Source: JAFEDN01 sp963844565 (GTDB lineage: Bacteria; Pseudomonadota; Gammaproteobacteria; Coxiellales; Coxiellaceae). Taken from it: a stretch of 64,000 nt of DNA. Positions 7,623-16,631 of this stretch are shown here, piece by piece. Each line of letters starts with the position of its first letter. Position 1 is the first letter of the stretch. The notes under the pieces are model-generated. The model did no database searches. It was not told the origin of the DNA and saw only the letters and a program-made list of their open reading frames with translations. The translations under genes and the position numbers were made by a program. The stretch lies in the NCBI GenBank assembly GCA_963844565.1, contig CAWJON010000002.1, forward strand, positions 1,054,001-1,118,000, given 5' to 3'.

Positions 7623-9416
7623 TTATCTGCCGCGAAGAAAAAAGCGGTCTAATTCGGACCAGTTAAACTGTTTCCAGGTTGGGCGTCCGTGATTGCATTG
7701 GCTGCTATTTGGGGTTATTTCCATTTCTCTTAACAAGGCATCCATTTCCTGCAGAGTTAGTTTTTCGTTGGTCTTTAAGGAGTTTTTGCAGGCGATATTA
7801 CCTAATAATTCATGCCATAGCTCAGGAATTTTTTGACTGGCTGGTAAAACAGATAAATCAGACAAGAAATCGTGGATAAGTCGGCAAATATCAATTTTTG
7901 CGAATAAGACCGGGATTTCTCGAATTAAAATAGAAGTTTCATTTAATGCAGAAGTATTGATGCCTGCCGATAAAAACTGTTCTTGATGTTCTTCCCAAAT
8001 TTGATATTCCTCAGTACTTAATGCCATAGTTAAAGGAATAAGAAGTGGCTGTGTCGCTTTTTGAATGATATGTCCCTCTTTTTTAAGTTTTTCATACTGC
8101 AGTCGCTCATGTGCAGCATGAATGTCAATGATCACTAAACCTTGATCATTTTGCGCTAAAATAAAGGTATTTTTTAATTGGGCCAGCGCCGTTCCTAGAT
8201 GTAAATTGTGGATAGATTCAGTCTTTGCTTGATTAGGTTGTTCTATCAAGGTTGTTATATATTCATAGACTGCCAGTTGTTCCTGAACAGCATGTGTTGT
8301 GGCAATAGGATTGCGTGGAGGTGAGAATGGGGGATTGCACCCCCGTCTCATGGGGGCAGGCGGGGGAGAATCGTGATTCTCCCCCTTGATTCCGAGCAAT
8401 GGGCTTTGCCCATGCGCAGGATTTATTGCAATTTTTTCTAGAGCGGTTTTTATCCCATGGACAATAAATTGATGAAGTGAGCGGCTATCCCGAAACCGTA
8501 CTTCTTGCTTAGTGGGGTGAACGTTGACGTCGACAGTCGCTGGATCACAGTTCAAATATAAAATGTAAGCTGGATAACGTTGATTATAGAGAACATCTTC
8601 ATAGGCATGTCGAGCAGCATGAGAAAGTGCCTTATCACGAACGTACCTGCCATTTAAAAACCAATACTGCATATCAGATTGACTGCGATGAAAAGCAGGT
8701 AATCCTAGCCAACCATTTAAACTAAATTCTGCGGCTTTGAATTCCATAAAAAAGGCATTATCTAAAAATTCTTGGCCCAAAATGCAGGCTATTCTTTTTG
8801 AAATGGTCTCTTGATTTGAGGCTGAGGGTAAAGAAAAAATAACTCGCTGATTATGGATCAGTTCAAAACCAACATCTAACCGACTTAATGCTAGTTTGTG
8901 CAACATAGATTCTATTTGTCTAAATTCAGTTTTAGGTTGTCGCAAAAATTTGCGGCGTGCTGGGGTATTGTAAAAAAGATTTTTAACTTCAATCGTGGTT
9001 CCAATGGGATGGGCGCAAGGTTCAGGGGCATTTAAATCGTTATTTACAATCCCCCAGGCCATATCTGCTCCATGATGATGCGATACAATGCTGAGCTGCG
9101 ATACGGCACAGATACTGGCCAAGGCTTCTCCTCGAAAACCTAAACTATGGATCTCTTCCAAGTCTGCTAATTTTGAAATTTTGCTGGTGGCGTGGCGCGC
9201 CAAAGCCAGCGTTAAATCTTCCTTTAGGATCCCTTCCCCATTATCAATGACTCGGATTAATTCCTGTCCGCCATGTCTAATTTCAACCGTGATTTTTCGT
9301 GCTTTGGCGTCTAAACTATTTTCTACCAATTCTTTGACAACTGAAGCAGGACGTTCAACCACTTCTCCTGCAGCAATTTGGTTGGCTAGTTCTTTATCCA
9401 ATATTTTAATACGCAT
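7623..9416 (-). CDS. mutL: DNA mismatch repair protein MutL, with a palindromic-repeat insertion in its linker
   Basis: Couples mismatch recognition by MutS to strand excision. The N-terminal GHKL ATPase shows ELVENSLDA near residue 31, DNGEG near 58 and GFRGEALASI near 93. The C-terminal dimerisation domain carries DIHAAHERLQYE, which fits the DxHAxxExxxxE pattern of MutL endonucleases, plus ACKNSLK and CNHGRPTW near the end. This suggests a nicking MutL of the Pseudomonas type rather than one relying on MutH. Residues about 333-369 (Gly-, Pro- and Arg-rich) are encoded by a cluster of G-rich palindromes and have no counterpart in the family; the position is the flexible linker between domains. 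Confidence 0.96.
   Translation of the reverse strand: MRIKILDKELANQIAAGEVVERPASVVKELVENSLDAKARKITVEIRHGGQELIRVIDNGEGILKEDLTLALARHATSKISKLADLEEIHSLGFRGEALASICAVSQLSIVSHHHGADMAWGIVNNDLNAPEPCAHPIGTTIEVKNLFYNTPARRKFLRQPKTEFRQIESMLHKLALSRLDVGFELIHNQRVIFSLPSASNQETISKRIACILGQEFLDNAFFMEFKAAEFSLNGWLGLPAFHRSQSDMQYWFLNGRYVRDKALSHAARHAYEDVLYNQRYPAYILYLNCDPATVDVNVHPTKQEVRFRDSRSLHQFIVHGIKTALEKIAINPAHGQSPLLGIKGENHDSPPPAPMRRGCNPPFSPPRNPIATTHAVQEQLAVYEYITTLIEQPNQAKTESIHNLHLGTALAQLKNTFILAQNDQGLVIIDIHAAHERLQYEKLKKEGHIIQKATQPLLIPLTMALSTEEYQIWEEHQEQFLSAGINTSALNETSILIREIPVLFAKIDICRLIHDFLSDLSVLPASQKIPELWHELLGNIACKNSLKTNEKLTLQEMDALLREMEITPNSSQCNHGRPTWKQFNWSELDRFFLRGR
8329..8413. repeat. G-rich palindromic element inside mutL (in frame)
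   Basis: Four hairpins lie in about 85 bp within the coding sequence. Two short stems are built on runs of five G and five C (8329-8344 and 8340-8356). A perfect 11-bp stem with a 2-base loop covers 8362-8385 (GGGGGAGAATC arm), and ATGGGC/GCCCAT covers 8399-8413. The flank AATCAAGGGGGAGAA, read on the minus strand, matches the cores found at 10624-10651 and 16448-16480. The insertion keeps the mutL frame open. This resembles Rickettsia palindromic elements in behaviour, although no sequence identity to those is claimed. Confidence 0.7.
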
Positions 9417-9424
9417 GAAGAATC

Positions 9425-10663
9425 CTATTTTTTATTTTTTAACCAAGTGCCCTGAGGCGGATGTTGCTCAAAATAGTGTTTAATGCCAAGCATCACAGCT
9501 TGAGAAATCGTTTGTTGGTATGCTGGATTAATCAAATTACGCGCTTCTTTGGTATTAGAAAGGAAACCTGTTTCTATTAGCAAAGAAGGAATATCAGGAG
9601 ATTTTAAAACCACAAAAGCTGCTTGCTCGACGCGGTTATGGTGTAAATAAGCAAAGGGACGAACGTTATTTATGATTTCTTCACCAATTAATAAACTGGC
9701 TTGAATGGTTGCGGTCTGAGATAAATTAATTAATACGGAGCGCAATATATTTTCTTTGTCTCCCAGTTCAACTCCACCAACGAGTTCAGATTGGTTTTCA
9801 CTTGCTGCCAACCAGCGTGCAGCTTCGCTGGTTGCACCGCGTTGTGATAAAGCAAATAATGAAACACCATGGGCATTGGGATCTAAATAGGCATCGGCAT
9901 GAATAGCGATAAACATATCAGCTTTATACTTTCTGGCTATCGCTAGTCTTTCGCGTAAAGTTAGATAGTAATCACTTTCTCGGGTTAAAACCGCTTTAAA
10001 GCCGGGCTCTTGATTGATTAAGGTTTCTAGCTTTTTAGCAATGTTTAGTACGACTGCTTTTTCATGGATTTCATTGACGCCGGTGGCTCCAGGATCTTTT
10101 CCTCCATGACCGGGGTCAATAACGACAATGATGGGTCTTCCTGTGAAAGCGGAAGAATTAAAATTTTGTTTACTTGTTTGAATTAATACGTCAAATTGTT
10201 TGCTATTGCCGCGGATTTGGTAGGTATTGGAAAATGAAGAATTAAGTTCCACAACAATACGCAATTGATCTTTTGATTTAAGGTCACTACGTATTTTTTC
10301 AATCGGTCCGGTGGGTGATCCTTGAGAAGAGATTATATTTTTAAACTGGTTCGCTCCTTGGATATCCAAGACGATACGGTTTGGATGGCTAAGCGTGAAA
10401 GCTCTATATTTGATAGGTAAATCGCTTTGAAAATGTAAGATCCAACGATTGGCAGGAGGATCATAATTAATTTGATTTAAGTAGACCGGCTGCGCAAATG
10501 ATAAAAGTGGCCAGAATAAAATGGCCAGAATAATGAGTTTTAAATAAAATACCCCGAGCTGACGCACGGGGTATTTTCTCTGTTTGATTTCGCTCCGCGC
10601 GAACAAAGTTCGCTCGGGCGACAAAAGGAGAGAATTCGCATTCTCCCCTTTTTGAAACCCCAT
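9425..10663 (-). CDS. amiB: N-acetylmuramoyl-L-alanine amidase, AmiB/AmiC type
   Basis: A zinc amidase that cleaves the stem peptide from MurNAc during cell separation. An AMIN-like localisation domain follows the signal peptide. The catalytic domain then begins at IVVIDPGHGGKDPG (zinc His), with a conserved Glu in IHEKAV and FIAIHADAY further on. No C-terminal LysM is seen. The start is uncertain: the longest frame begins inside a palindromic repeat and yields about 40 odd residues before the hydrophobic segment. A GTG at 10567 would give MRQLGVFYLK and a normal signal peptide cut after LLSFA (380 residues). No ATG exists at the expected place, so the repeat seems to have replaced the original start. 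Confidence 0.92.
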   Translation of the reverse strand: MGFQKGENANSLLLSPERTLFARSEIKQRKYPVRQLGVFYLKLIILAILFWPLLSFAQPVYLNQINYDPPANRWILHFQSDLPIKYRAFTLSHPNRIVLDIQGANQFKNIISSQGSPTGPIEKIRSDLKSKDQLRIVVELNSSFSNTYQIRGNSKQFDVLIQTSKQNFNSSAFTGRPIIVVIDPGHGGKDPGATGVNEIHEKAVVLNIAKKLETLINQEPGFKAVLTRESDYYLTLRERLAIARKYKADMFIAIHADAYLDPNAHGVSLFALSQRGATSEAARWLAASENQSELVGGVELGDKENILRSVLINLSQTATIQASLLIGEEIINNVRPFAYLHHNRVEQAAFVVLKSPDIPSLLIETGFLSNTKEARNLINPAYQQTISQAVMLGIKHYFEQHPPQGTWLKNKK

Positions 10664-10689
10664 TGCGTAAAGTTACGGGCTGACGCCCG
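10546..10689. repeat. Palindromic repeat cluster at the 5' end of amiB
   Basis: Four inverted repeats are stacked: a perfect 11-bp stem at 10546-10577 (AAAATACCCCG arm) flanked by T-rich bases like a two-way terminator; GCGAAC/GTTCGC at 10599-10613; a near-perfect stem at 10624-10651 with the GGGGAGAAT core; and CGGGC/GCCCG at 10676-10689. The core and its flank, read on the minus strand (GGGGTTTC, A-run, GGGGAGAA), resemble the copies in mutL and upstream of ald. The cluster spans the tsaE-amiB junction and runs into the amiB frame. Confidence 0.68.
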
Positions 10690-10701
10690 CAGTTTAGGAT
10701 A

Positions 10702-11136
10702 TTAATTCTTATCATTCTTACTTATCGTTAATATTCTGCCGCGATCATGAGAGGGGATTTCTATTTTGCATATCATATTAGGTTTTGGCAAAATTTGTCG
10801 AGCTTTCTCGGGCCACTCAATTAAAAAAATAGCCTTCAAGGCTAAATAATCTTCTAACCCGATGTCCAAAAGTTCCTGTTGATGATTTAAACGGTACAAA
10901 TCAAAATGTATAATTTCTTTTTTATCTTCTAAAATATAAGTTTCTACCAAAGAGTAAGTCGGACTCTTAACTTTTCCGACATAACCCATTTTTCTTAGAA
11001 ATCCACGGACTAATGTTGTTTTTCCTGCACCTAAGTGCCCTTCTAAAAAAATAATATCTCCAGGTTGACAAATCTCGGCTAATTCTCCGCCGAAATTTAA
11101 CATTGCTTTTTCATCTGGAATAAAAATACTTTTCAC
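10702..11136 (-). CDS. tsaE: tRNA threonylcarbamoyladenosine biosynthesis ATPase
   Basis: The ATPase subunit that works with TsaB and TsaD to form t6A37 in ANN-decoding tRNAs. The P-loop GHLGAGKTTLVRG lies near residues 33-45, then KSPTYSLVETY near 57 and IIHFDLYRL near 75, the family signature. The length of 144 residues is typical. A GTG start overlaps the stop of the upstream nnr gene by 4 bp. It is followed by amiB, the standard neighbour. Confidence 0.95.
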   Translation of the reverse strand: MKSIFIPDEKAMLNFGGELAEICQPGDIIFLEGHLGAGKTTLVRGFLRKMGYVGKVKSPTYSLVETYILEDKKEIIHFDLYRLNHQQELLDIGLEDYLALKAIFLIEWPEKARQILPKPNMICKIEIPSHDRGRILTISKNDKN

Positions 11137-12602
11137 TCTGGATTCACTAAGGAACGTAAATGCGGTAATAAATCTGTGGCCAGTAAACCTCTTTCACCAC
11201 CCTGAGCAGCAGCTTTATCGGCGGCGAAAGCGTGAATAAAAACTCCCGCATCAGCAGCAGCTTTTAAAGATAATCTTTGGGCAACTAGTCCGCCGATAAT
11301 TCCACTTAATATATCACCCATTCCGCCAGTGGCCATACCTGGATTGCCAGCTGGGCACAACGATGGGCAGTCCTTATCATCTTTGATTAAAGTTCCAACC
11401 CCTTTTAATACAATAACCCCGCCATATCTTTCTTGTAATTTGGCGATTGATAAAAAACGATCTTGCTGGATCATTTGAGTCGTACAATCTAAAAGCCGTC
11501 CCGCTTCACCTGGATGCGGGGTTAAAATCCAATCCTGACGGTGGATCATTTTTTCCGACAACAAATTTAACGCATCCGCATCAATGATTTTGGGTAAAGG
11601 ATGTCTCAATAATTTTTCGAATAATGCTCTTGCCCAATCCGTTTTACCTAGCCCGGGACCAATAACTAAAACGGTGGCCCGGGCAAGCAACGGATCTAAA
11701 TCTTGAGGTTCTTCAACTTGATGACACATTAATTCGGGTCGTGAAGCACAGACGACGGGAACATGTTCTGGGCGAGTCGCGACAGAGACGAGACCGGCGC
11801 CAACCCGCATAGCCGCTTCAGCAGCCAACCTGACTGCACCCCCCATTCCATAGTCACCGCCTATAACCAGTACATGTCCATAATCGCCTTTGTTAGCATA
11901 ACGCAGGCGTTTGGGTAACAGCGGCTTAATGTGTTCCCAATCCATTAGTTTAGTTGAGGGTTGGATTTGTTCAAAGACTAGTTTAGGCACACCAATTTTA
12001 TTGCAAATAACCGCCCCGCAGTAAGCGGGCGCTTTATTGGTAAACAAACCTTGTTTGAGACCAATAAAAGTTACCGTGATGTTTGCGCGAATGGCATGGC
12101 CCATGACCTCACCGCGGTCCGCATCAATCCCGGATGGCACATCGATAGCTAATTTAGGGCAAGAGGCAGCATTAATGGCTTGTATAACCGAACTGAAAGG
12201 TTCACGCACCTCGCCTTGAAGTCCTGTGCCCAATAAGGCGTCAACAATTAAATCAGTTTGAATGGGCAGTGAGGGCGTATAATCTACAATACAAACCCCT
12301 GCTATTTTTGCATCTTCAGCAGCCAATCGGGCAGCATCTGGTAAATTTTCTGTCGGAGTGAGTCGATAAACCTTGACTGAATAATTTTGGAGATGAGCAA
12401 GCTTTGCCAGTACATAACCATCCCCAGCATTTTTTCCTTTTCCACAAAAAACAATTATATTTTTTACTGCCGGCCAAAATTCTTTTAATTCACTAAAAGC
12501 TGCAGAAGCTGCATCTTGCATTAATTGATATTCAGTCACCCCATATTTTTTAATCATGATAGATTCAATAGCACGGATTTGTTGGGTGCTATAAAGAGCC
12601 AT
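11133..12602 (-). CDS. nnr: Bifunctional NAD(P)H-hydrate epimerase and ADP-dependent dehydratase
   Basis: Repairs hydrated NADH and NADPH. The N-terminal YjeF epimerase half (about residues 1-210) shows VFCGKGKNAGDGYV near 52 and DALLGTGLQG near 121. The C-terminal ribokinase-like dehydratase half shows GDYGMGGAVRLAAEAA near 250, LTPHPGEAGRL near 360 and the nucleotide-binding AGNPGMATGGMGDILSG near 417. At 489 residues it matches the fused E. coli form. It overlaps rnr by one base (TAATG) and tsaE by four, so it is translationally coupled on both sides. Confidence 0.95.
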   Translation of the reverse strand: MALYSTQQIRAIESIMIKKYGVTEYQLMQDAASAAFSELKEFWPAVKNIIVFCGKGKNAGDGYVLAKLAHLQNYSVKVYRLTPTENLPDAARLAAEDAKIAGVCIVDYTPSLPIQTDLIVDALLGTGLQGEVREPFSSVIQAINAASCPKLAIDVPSGIDADRGEVMGHAIRANITVTFIGLKQGLFTNKAPAYCGAVICNKIGVPKLVFEQIQPSTKLMDWEHIKPLLPKRLRYANKGDYGHVLVIGGDYGMGGAVRLAAEAAMRVGAGLVSVATRPEHVPVVCASRPELMCHQVEEPQDLDPLLARATVLVIGPGLGKTDWARALFEKLLRHPLPKIIDADALNLLSEKMIHRQDWILTPHPGEAGRLLDCTTQMIQQDRFLSIAKLQERYGGVIVLKGVGTLIKDDKDCPSLCPAGNPGMATGGMGDILSGIIGGLVAQRLSLKAAADAGVFIHAFAADKAAAQGGERGLLATDLLPHLRSLVNPE

Positions 12603-14872
12603 TAATTTTTACCATTTTTTGGTTTTTTTTGTTCGGTGCGGTTTTTAGATTTTCTAGAACGAAATTTTCTTCCACGTTTCTTTTTCGGCAGTGCTTTTTT
12701 TTCTTGAATATTGGGCAATTCAAAATCAATTGTGCGCTTGTCAAGGTCAACCCGCGCAACTAAAACTTCAATGGGATCGCCGAGTCGATATTTTTTTCCA
12801 CTGTGTCTGCCAATTAAGATATGATTGGTTGCATCGTATTGGTAATAGTCGTTGACTAATGCGGTAACATGCAATAATCCTTGTATATAAATATCATTCA
12901 GCTCAATAAAAACGCCAAAGCTAGTAACATCACTGATGATACCCGGAAAAACTTGGCCCAGTTTATGCAGCATATATTCGCATTTTAACCAATCGGTAGC
13001 GTCACGTGAGGCCAGATCGGCGCGGCGTTCACTCAAAGAACAGTGCTTGCCAATTTCATACATGGATTTTTCACTATAGGAGAATTCTTCTTGCTCAGTT
13101 TTCTCTAGCAGATACTTGATCCCACGGTGAACGATTAAATCGGGAAACCGCCTAATCGGTGAGGTAAAGTGTGTGTAGGCGTCATAGGCTAAACCAAAAT
13201 GCCCTGTATTTTCAGGAGAATAAATGGCTTGACGTAAAGAACGCAACAATACGGTTTGTAACAAATGAAAATCTGGACGTTTGTTAATCCTTTTTACTAG
13301 ATTACCGTAATCTTTAGGGCTAGGCTTATTCCCACCAGCCAAGCGAAGTCCAAACGGTTTTAGAAAACTATGCAAAGAGAGTAATCTTTGCGGCTCTGGG
13401 CCTTCATGAACACGGTATAATGTCGTAGTTTTTCCTTTTTGCAAAAAATTTGCAGCACAAACATTGGCAATCAGCATGGCTTCTTCAATCATTTTATGTG
13501 CGTCGTTGCGATAAACCGGCACAATACGATCAATTTTACTTTGGGCTCCGAACACAATGCGAGTTTCAGTCGTCTCAAATTCAATGGCTCCTCGCACTTC
13601 TCTTTGTTTGACCAATTTTTTAAAAAGATCATGAAAAATTTTAAGTTGATGATCCAATTCAGGGGTTATTGTCGTTCCGCCTTCTAAAACTTGCGCAACT
13701 TGTGAATAGGTTAATCTTGCTTGAGAATGAATAACGCCTTTATAAAATTGATATTTTTTTAAAATCCCTTCAGGGTCAAGGTCCATTTCGCAGACCATAA
13801 CCAGTCGATCAACATTGGGTTTTAATGAACAAAGCCCATTTGAAAGAGTTTCTGGTAACATGGGCAAAACCTTGCTTGGAAAATAAATAGAATTGCCGCG
13901 GTTTTTTGCCTCAAGGTCGAGCGCTGTTCCTGGTCTGACATAATGGTCAACATCGGCAATGGCAACGTAAAGCTTCCAAGGCGTTTTTTTAGAGTCGAGA
14001 CGTTGACAATAAACTGCATCATCAAAATCTTTTGCATCTTCGCCATCAATCGTGACAAACGGCAGATGGCATAAATCTCTGCGGTCTTTTTCATTGATTA
14101 AAACAGGTTCTTCGCTAAATTTTTTGGCTTCTTCAATGACTTGTTCTGGCCAAATAAACGGAAGATTGTGTGAGCGGATGGCTAATTCTACTTCCATTCC
14201 TGGGGTAAATTGATCCCCCAATATTTCAATAATTTTTCCCAAAGGTTGTCGGCGTTTTGTCGGTTGAGCAATAATTTCAACGACAACAAATTGACCTTGT
14301 TTTGCATCACCACGTTGATTTTCAGGAATCAATATATTTTGTGTGATCAGCTTATTATCAGGGTCTACAAAGTTGATCCCTTCCTCGTCGATAAATTTTC
14401 CGACAACCCGGGATGTATTGTGTTCTAGAATCTCAGCGATCTGTCCTTCTCGACGACCACGCCTATCGGTGCCAACTACACGTGCGAGGATACGATCATC
14501 ATTAAAAACCGCAGCCATTTCTCCAGGAGGTAAAAAGATATCTGCACTACCATCATCTGGAATTAAAAAACCGAATCCTTCACGATGACCTTGAACTCTT
14601 CCGGGGACTAAATCTAGTTGTTGAACCAGCGCGTAACTGCCTCGTCGATTTGTCATTAACTGACCATCGCGCACCATTGCCTTTAAACGGCGACGCAGGC
14701 CTTCCAATTCGTCGTCAGTATTTATATCCAAAGCTTGACAGAGATGTTGCCAACTTACTGCTTTGCCTTCTCCAGCTAAATATTCCATGATCCATTCTCT
14801 GCTGGCGACAGGGTGCTCATATTCTGCCGATTCTCTTTCCCTAAAGGGATCTTTTTTGCTTGCGGAAGTCAA
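12602..14872 (-). CDS. rnr: Ribonuclease R
   Basis: A processive 3'-5' exoribonuclease that degrades structured RNA. In order it shows an N-terminal helix-turn-helix region (to about residue 85), cold-shock domains (the first with EGFGFLIPDDG near 100), the RNB catalytic domain with IDGEDAKDFDDAV near 275, an S1 domain near residues 640-715 and a very basic Lys/Arg tail of about 30 residues. The length of 756 residues is normal. It is the first gene of the long minus-strand run. Confidence 0.96.
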   Translation of the reverse strand: MTSASKKDPFRERESAEYEHPVASREWIMEYLAGEGKAVSWQHLCQALDINTDDELEGLRRRLKAMVRDGQLMTNRRGSYALVQQLDLVPGRVQGHREGFGFLIPDDGSADIFLPPGEMAAVFNDDRILARVVGTDRRGRREGQIAEILEHNTSRVVGKFIDEEGINFVDPDNKLITQNILIPENQRGDAKQGQFVVVEIIAQPTKRRQPLGKIIEILGDQFTPGMEVELAIRSHNLPFIWPEQVIEEAKKFSEEPVLINEKDRRDLCHLPFVTIDGEDAKDFDDAVYCQRLDSKKTPWKLYVAIADVDHYVRPGTALDLEAKNRGNSIYFPSKVLPMLPETLSNGLCSLKPNVDRLVMVCEMDLDPEGILKKYQFYKGVIHSQARLTYSQVAQVLEGGTTITPELDHQLKIFHDLFKKLVKQREVRGAIEFETTETRIVFGAQSKIDRIVPVYRNDAHKMIEEAMLIANVCAANFLQKGKTTTLYRVHEGPEPQRLLSLHSFLKPFGLRLAGGNKPSPKDYGNLVKRINKRPDFHLLQTVLLRSLRQAIYSPENTGHFGLAYDAYTHFTSPIRRFPDLIVHRGIKYLLEKTEQEEFSYSEKSMYEIGKHCSLSERRADLASRDATDWLKCEYMLHKLGQVFPGIISDVTSFGVFIELNDIYIQGLLHVTALVNDYYQYDATNHILIGRHSGKKYRLGDPIEVLVARVDLDKRTIDFELPNIQEKKALPKKKRGRKFRSRKSKNRTEQKKPKNGKN

Positions 14873-14910
14873 ATTCTAACCTCATTTGTCAGTTGTTATT
14901 ATAATAGTAA

Positions 14911-14919
14911 TGCTATAAT
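14911..14919 (+). promoter_or_regulatory. Extended -10 promoter of the small lipoprotein gene
   Basis: The sequence TGCTATAAT is a perfect extended -10 element (TGn followed by TATAAT). It lies about 60 bp upstream of the lipoprotein ATG in the rnr/lipoprotein divergent gap. No convincing -35 is seen at the right spacing, as is common for extended -10 promoters. Confidence 0.5.
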
Positions 14920-14930
14920 GATAATGCATT

Positions 14931-14954
14931 CTCGCATTATGCCTCGCATTATGC
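14931..14954. repeat. Perfect 12-bp tandem duplication
   Basis: The unit CTCGCATTATGC occurs twice head to tail with no mismatch, preceded by a partial copy (ATAATGCATT). It lies in the probable 5' leader between the extended -10 and the ribosome site of the lipoprotein gene. It may be a slippage product. No function is evident. Confidence 0.7.
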
Positions 14955-14980
14955 CTTATTTTTTGGTGAAGGAGTACCTC

Positions 14981-15214
14981 ATGATCCTAAGGATTGTATT
15001 AGTGGCTATGATCTTATTTTTAACAGCCTGCACTGACGATCCTCCGACAGGCGAAGAAACTCAATCTTATTGTGATTACTTGCGCTATAAATTAGAGGAT
15101 AGAAATTTTATTGAAGATCCTATTATAAGACAAAATGTTGCTCAACGAGCAGAAATACTGCAAGAGTATCAGTACTTTGATTGCAATTTATTGATGAATC
15201 CTTTACCGAAGTAA
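14981..15214 (+). CDS. Small 77-residue lipoprotein
   Basis: The chosen ATG follows a GAAGGAG ribosome site and gives a short signal peptide ending in a lipobox LTAC with Cys at about residue 16. A longer upstream frame exists but has no signal sequence logic. The mature 60-odd residues are charged and carry two more cysteines (in SYCDYL and FDCNL), possibly a disulfide. It ends 4 bp from the convergent ald stop. The function is unknown. Confidence 0.7.
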   Translation: MILRIVLVAMILFLTACTDDPPTGEETQSYCDYLRYKLEDRNFIEDPIIRQNVAQRAEILQEYQYFDCNLLMNPLPK

Positions 15215-15218
15215 CCGT

Positions 15219-16334
15219 TTATTGTAAAAAATCTAAAGCGGGTCGGTAATTTTTATCCAAATCTTTAGCTACGCCGGGGTGAGTGATGAAACCTGCGCAA
15301 ACGTTTAGACCAGAACGCAAATAGCCATTTTCTCTCAATGCTGCCCGGTAACCTTTATTAGCAATTTCCAGTACAAAAGGTAGGGTTGCATTATTTAAGG
15401 CGAAGGTTGAAGTTCGAGGTACTGCCCCTGGCATATTGGCTACACAATAGTGCACAACGTTATCTACAATGAAGGTAGGATCCGTATGGGTTGTGGGCCG
15501 ACTGGTTTCGAAGCATCCGCCTTGGTCAATTGCTACATCCACAATCACAGAACCGGCACGCATTTTTTTAATCATGGCGCGATTGACTAACTTAGGCGCT
15601 GCCTCACCTGGAATAAGCACTGCCCCTACAACTAAATCGGCATCCATTACTGCTTTTTCAATATTGTCAGTTGATGCATAAGCAGTTTTTAAGCGACCAC
15701 CAAATTCTGCATCAAGTTCTTGGAGACGATATAAAGATTTATCAATGACTGTTACATCTGCTTCTAGCCCGATAGCCATTCTAATAGCATTTGTTCCGAC
15801 AACCCCTCCGCCAATAATGGTAACCTTTCCAGGTGGTACTCCCGGAACTCCTCCTAGTAGGACGCCGCTTCCCCCCTGTGATTTTTCTAAACAGCGAGCA
15901 CCTGCTTGGATAGATAAACGACCGGCCACTTGGCTCATGGGTGAAAGTAAAGGCAAGTCTCCATGCTTACCAGTAACGGTTTCATAAGCAATGGCAATGC
16001 ACCCGGACTGAATCAAAGCTTCGGCTTGTTTAGGATCGGGAGCTAGATGCAGGTAAGTAAACAATACTTGATTTTCACGTAGTAAAGAGAATTCACCTGA
16101 TTGTGGTTCCTTAACTTTAACGATCATGTCTGCGTGTGAAAAAACTTCTTTTGCACTCGAGACTATTTTTGCTCCGGCATCGATATAATCTTGATTTGAA
16201 AACCCTATATCTTTCCCTAACCCGCTTTGGATGAGAATATCGTGGTGGTAATTAGAAAGTTCCCGAACACTTGAAGGAGTTAAACCAACCCGGAACTCTT
16301 TAGTTTTAATTTCAGACGGAACGCCAATAATCAT
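15219..16334 (-). CDS. ald: Alanine dehydrogenase
   Basis: Interconverts L-alanine and pyruvate with NAD. The start MIIGVPSEIKTKEFRVG is typical. The pyruvate-binding Lys lies in IVKVKEPQ near residue 74, the catalytic His in YLHLAPDP near 96, the Rossmann motif is IIGGGVVGTNA near 174, and SVIVDVAIDQGG near 263 is also conserved. The length of 371 residues is exactly usual. Upstream is a cluster of strong hairpins rather than an obvious promoter. Confidence 0.96.
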   Translation of the reverse strand: MIIGVPSEIKTKEFRVGLTPSSVRELSNYHHDILIQSGLGKDIGFSNQDYIDAGAKIVSSAKEVFSHADMIVKVKEPQSGEFSLLRENQVLFTYLHLAPDPKQAEALIQSGCIAIAYETVTGKHGDLPLLSPMSQVAGRLSIQAGARCLEKSQGGSGVLLGGVPGVPPGKVTIIGGGVVGTNAIRMAIGLEADVTVIDKSLYRLQELDAEFGGRLKTAYASTDNIEKAVMDADLVVGAVLIPGEAAPKLVNRAMIKKMRAGSVIVDVAIDQGGCFETSRPTTHTDPTFIVDNVVHYCVANMPGAVPRTSTFALNNATLPFVLEIANKGYRAALRENGYLRSGLNVCAGFITHPGVAKDLDKNYRPALDFLQ

Positions 16335-16372
16335 ATTTTTCTCTCAAGATATTACGAATATAGCCATCTTAC

Positions 16373-16480
16373 AGCAATTTCCGCTAAACGGAAATTGCTT
16401 CATGGTTCAGATACTGAGTCGCAGCTAAGCTGCGACTCAGTAATGAAGGAGGGAGATCGCTGCCGCTCTTCTCCCCCTTG
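16373..16480. repeat. Three tandem hairpins upstream of ald
   Basis: This gap of nearly 300 bp holds three inverted repeats: 16373-16399 (11-bp perfect stem, AGCAATTTCCG arm), 16413-16441 (14-bp perfect stem around a single base, ACTGAGTCGCAGCT arm) and about 16448-16480 (GGAGGGAGA against TTCTCCCCC). The third one, with the flanking GGGGGTTCGCAAGG on the minus strand, matches the palindrome family found in mutL and amiB. The rest of the gap is AT-rich and holds nothing else recognisable. Confidence 0.7.
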
Positions 16481-16631
16481 CGAACCCCCATCAGTAGATG
16501 ATTTTCTACGAAAATTATTTCAAAATCAAACTTTAATTTCATATTATTCAAAAACTTAATATTCAGCGAAAACTACTGCATCTTGTGCTAATTTTGATCA
16601 ATTAAGCTATAATTAACATAAGGAGGGGGTT

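Noticed and set aside
9088..9483. 131-codon frame antisense to mutL
   Set aside because: It lies opposite a strongly conserved ATPase domain and has no family likeness or ribosome site; shadow frame.
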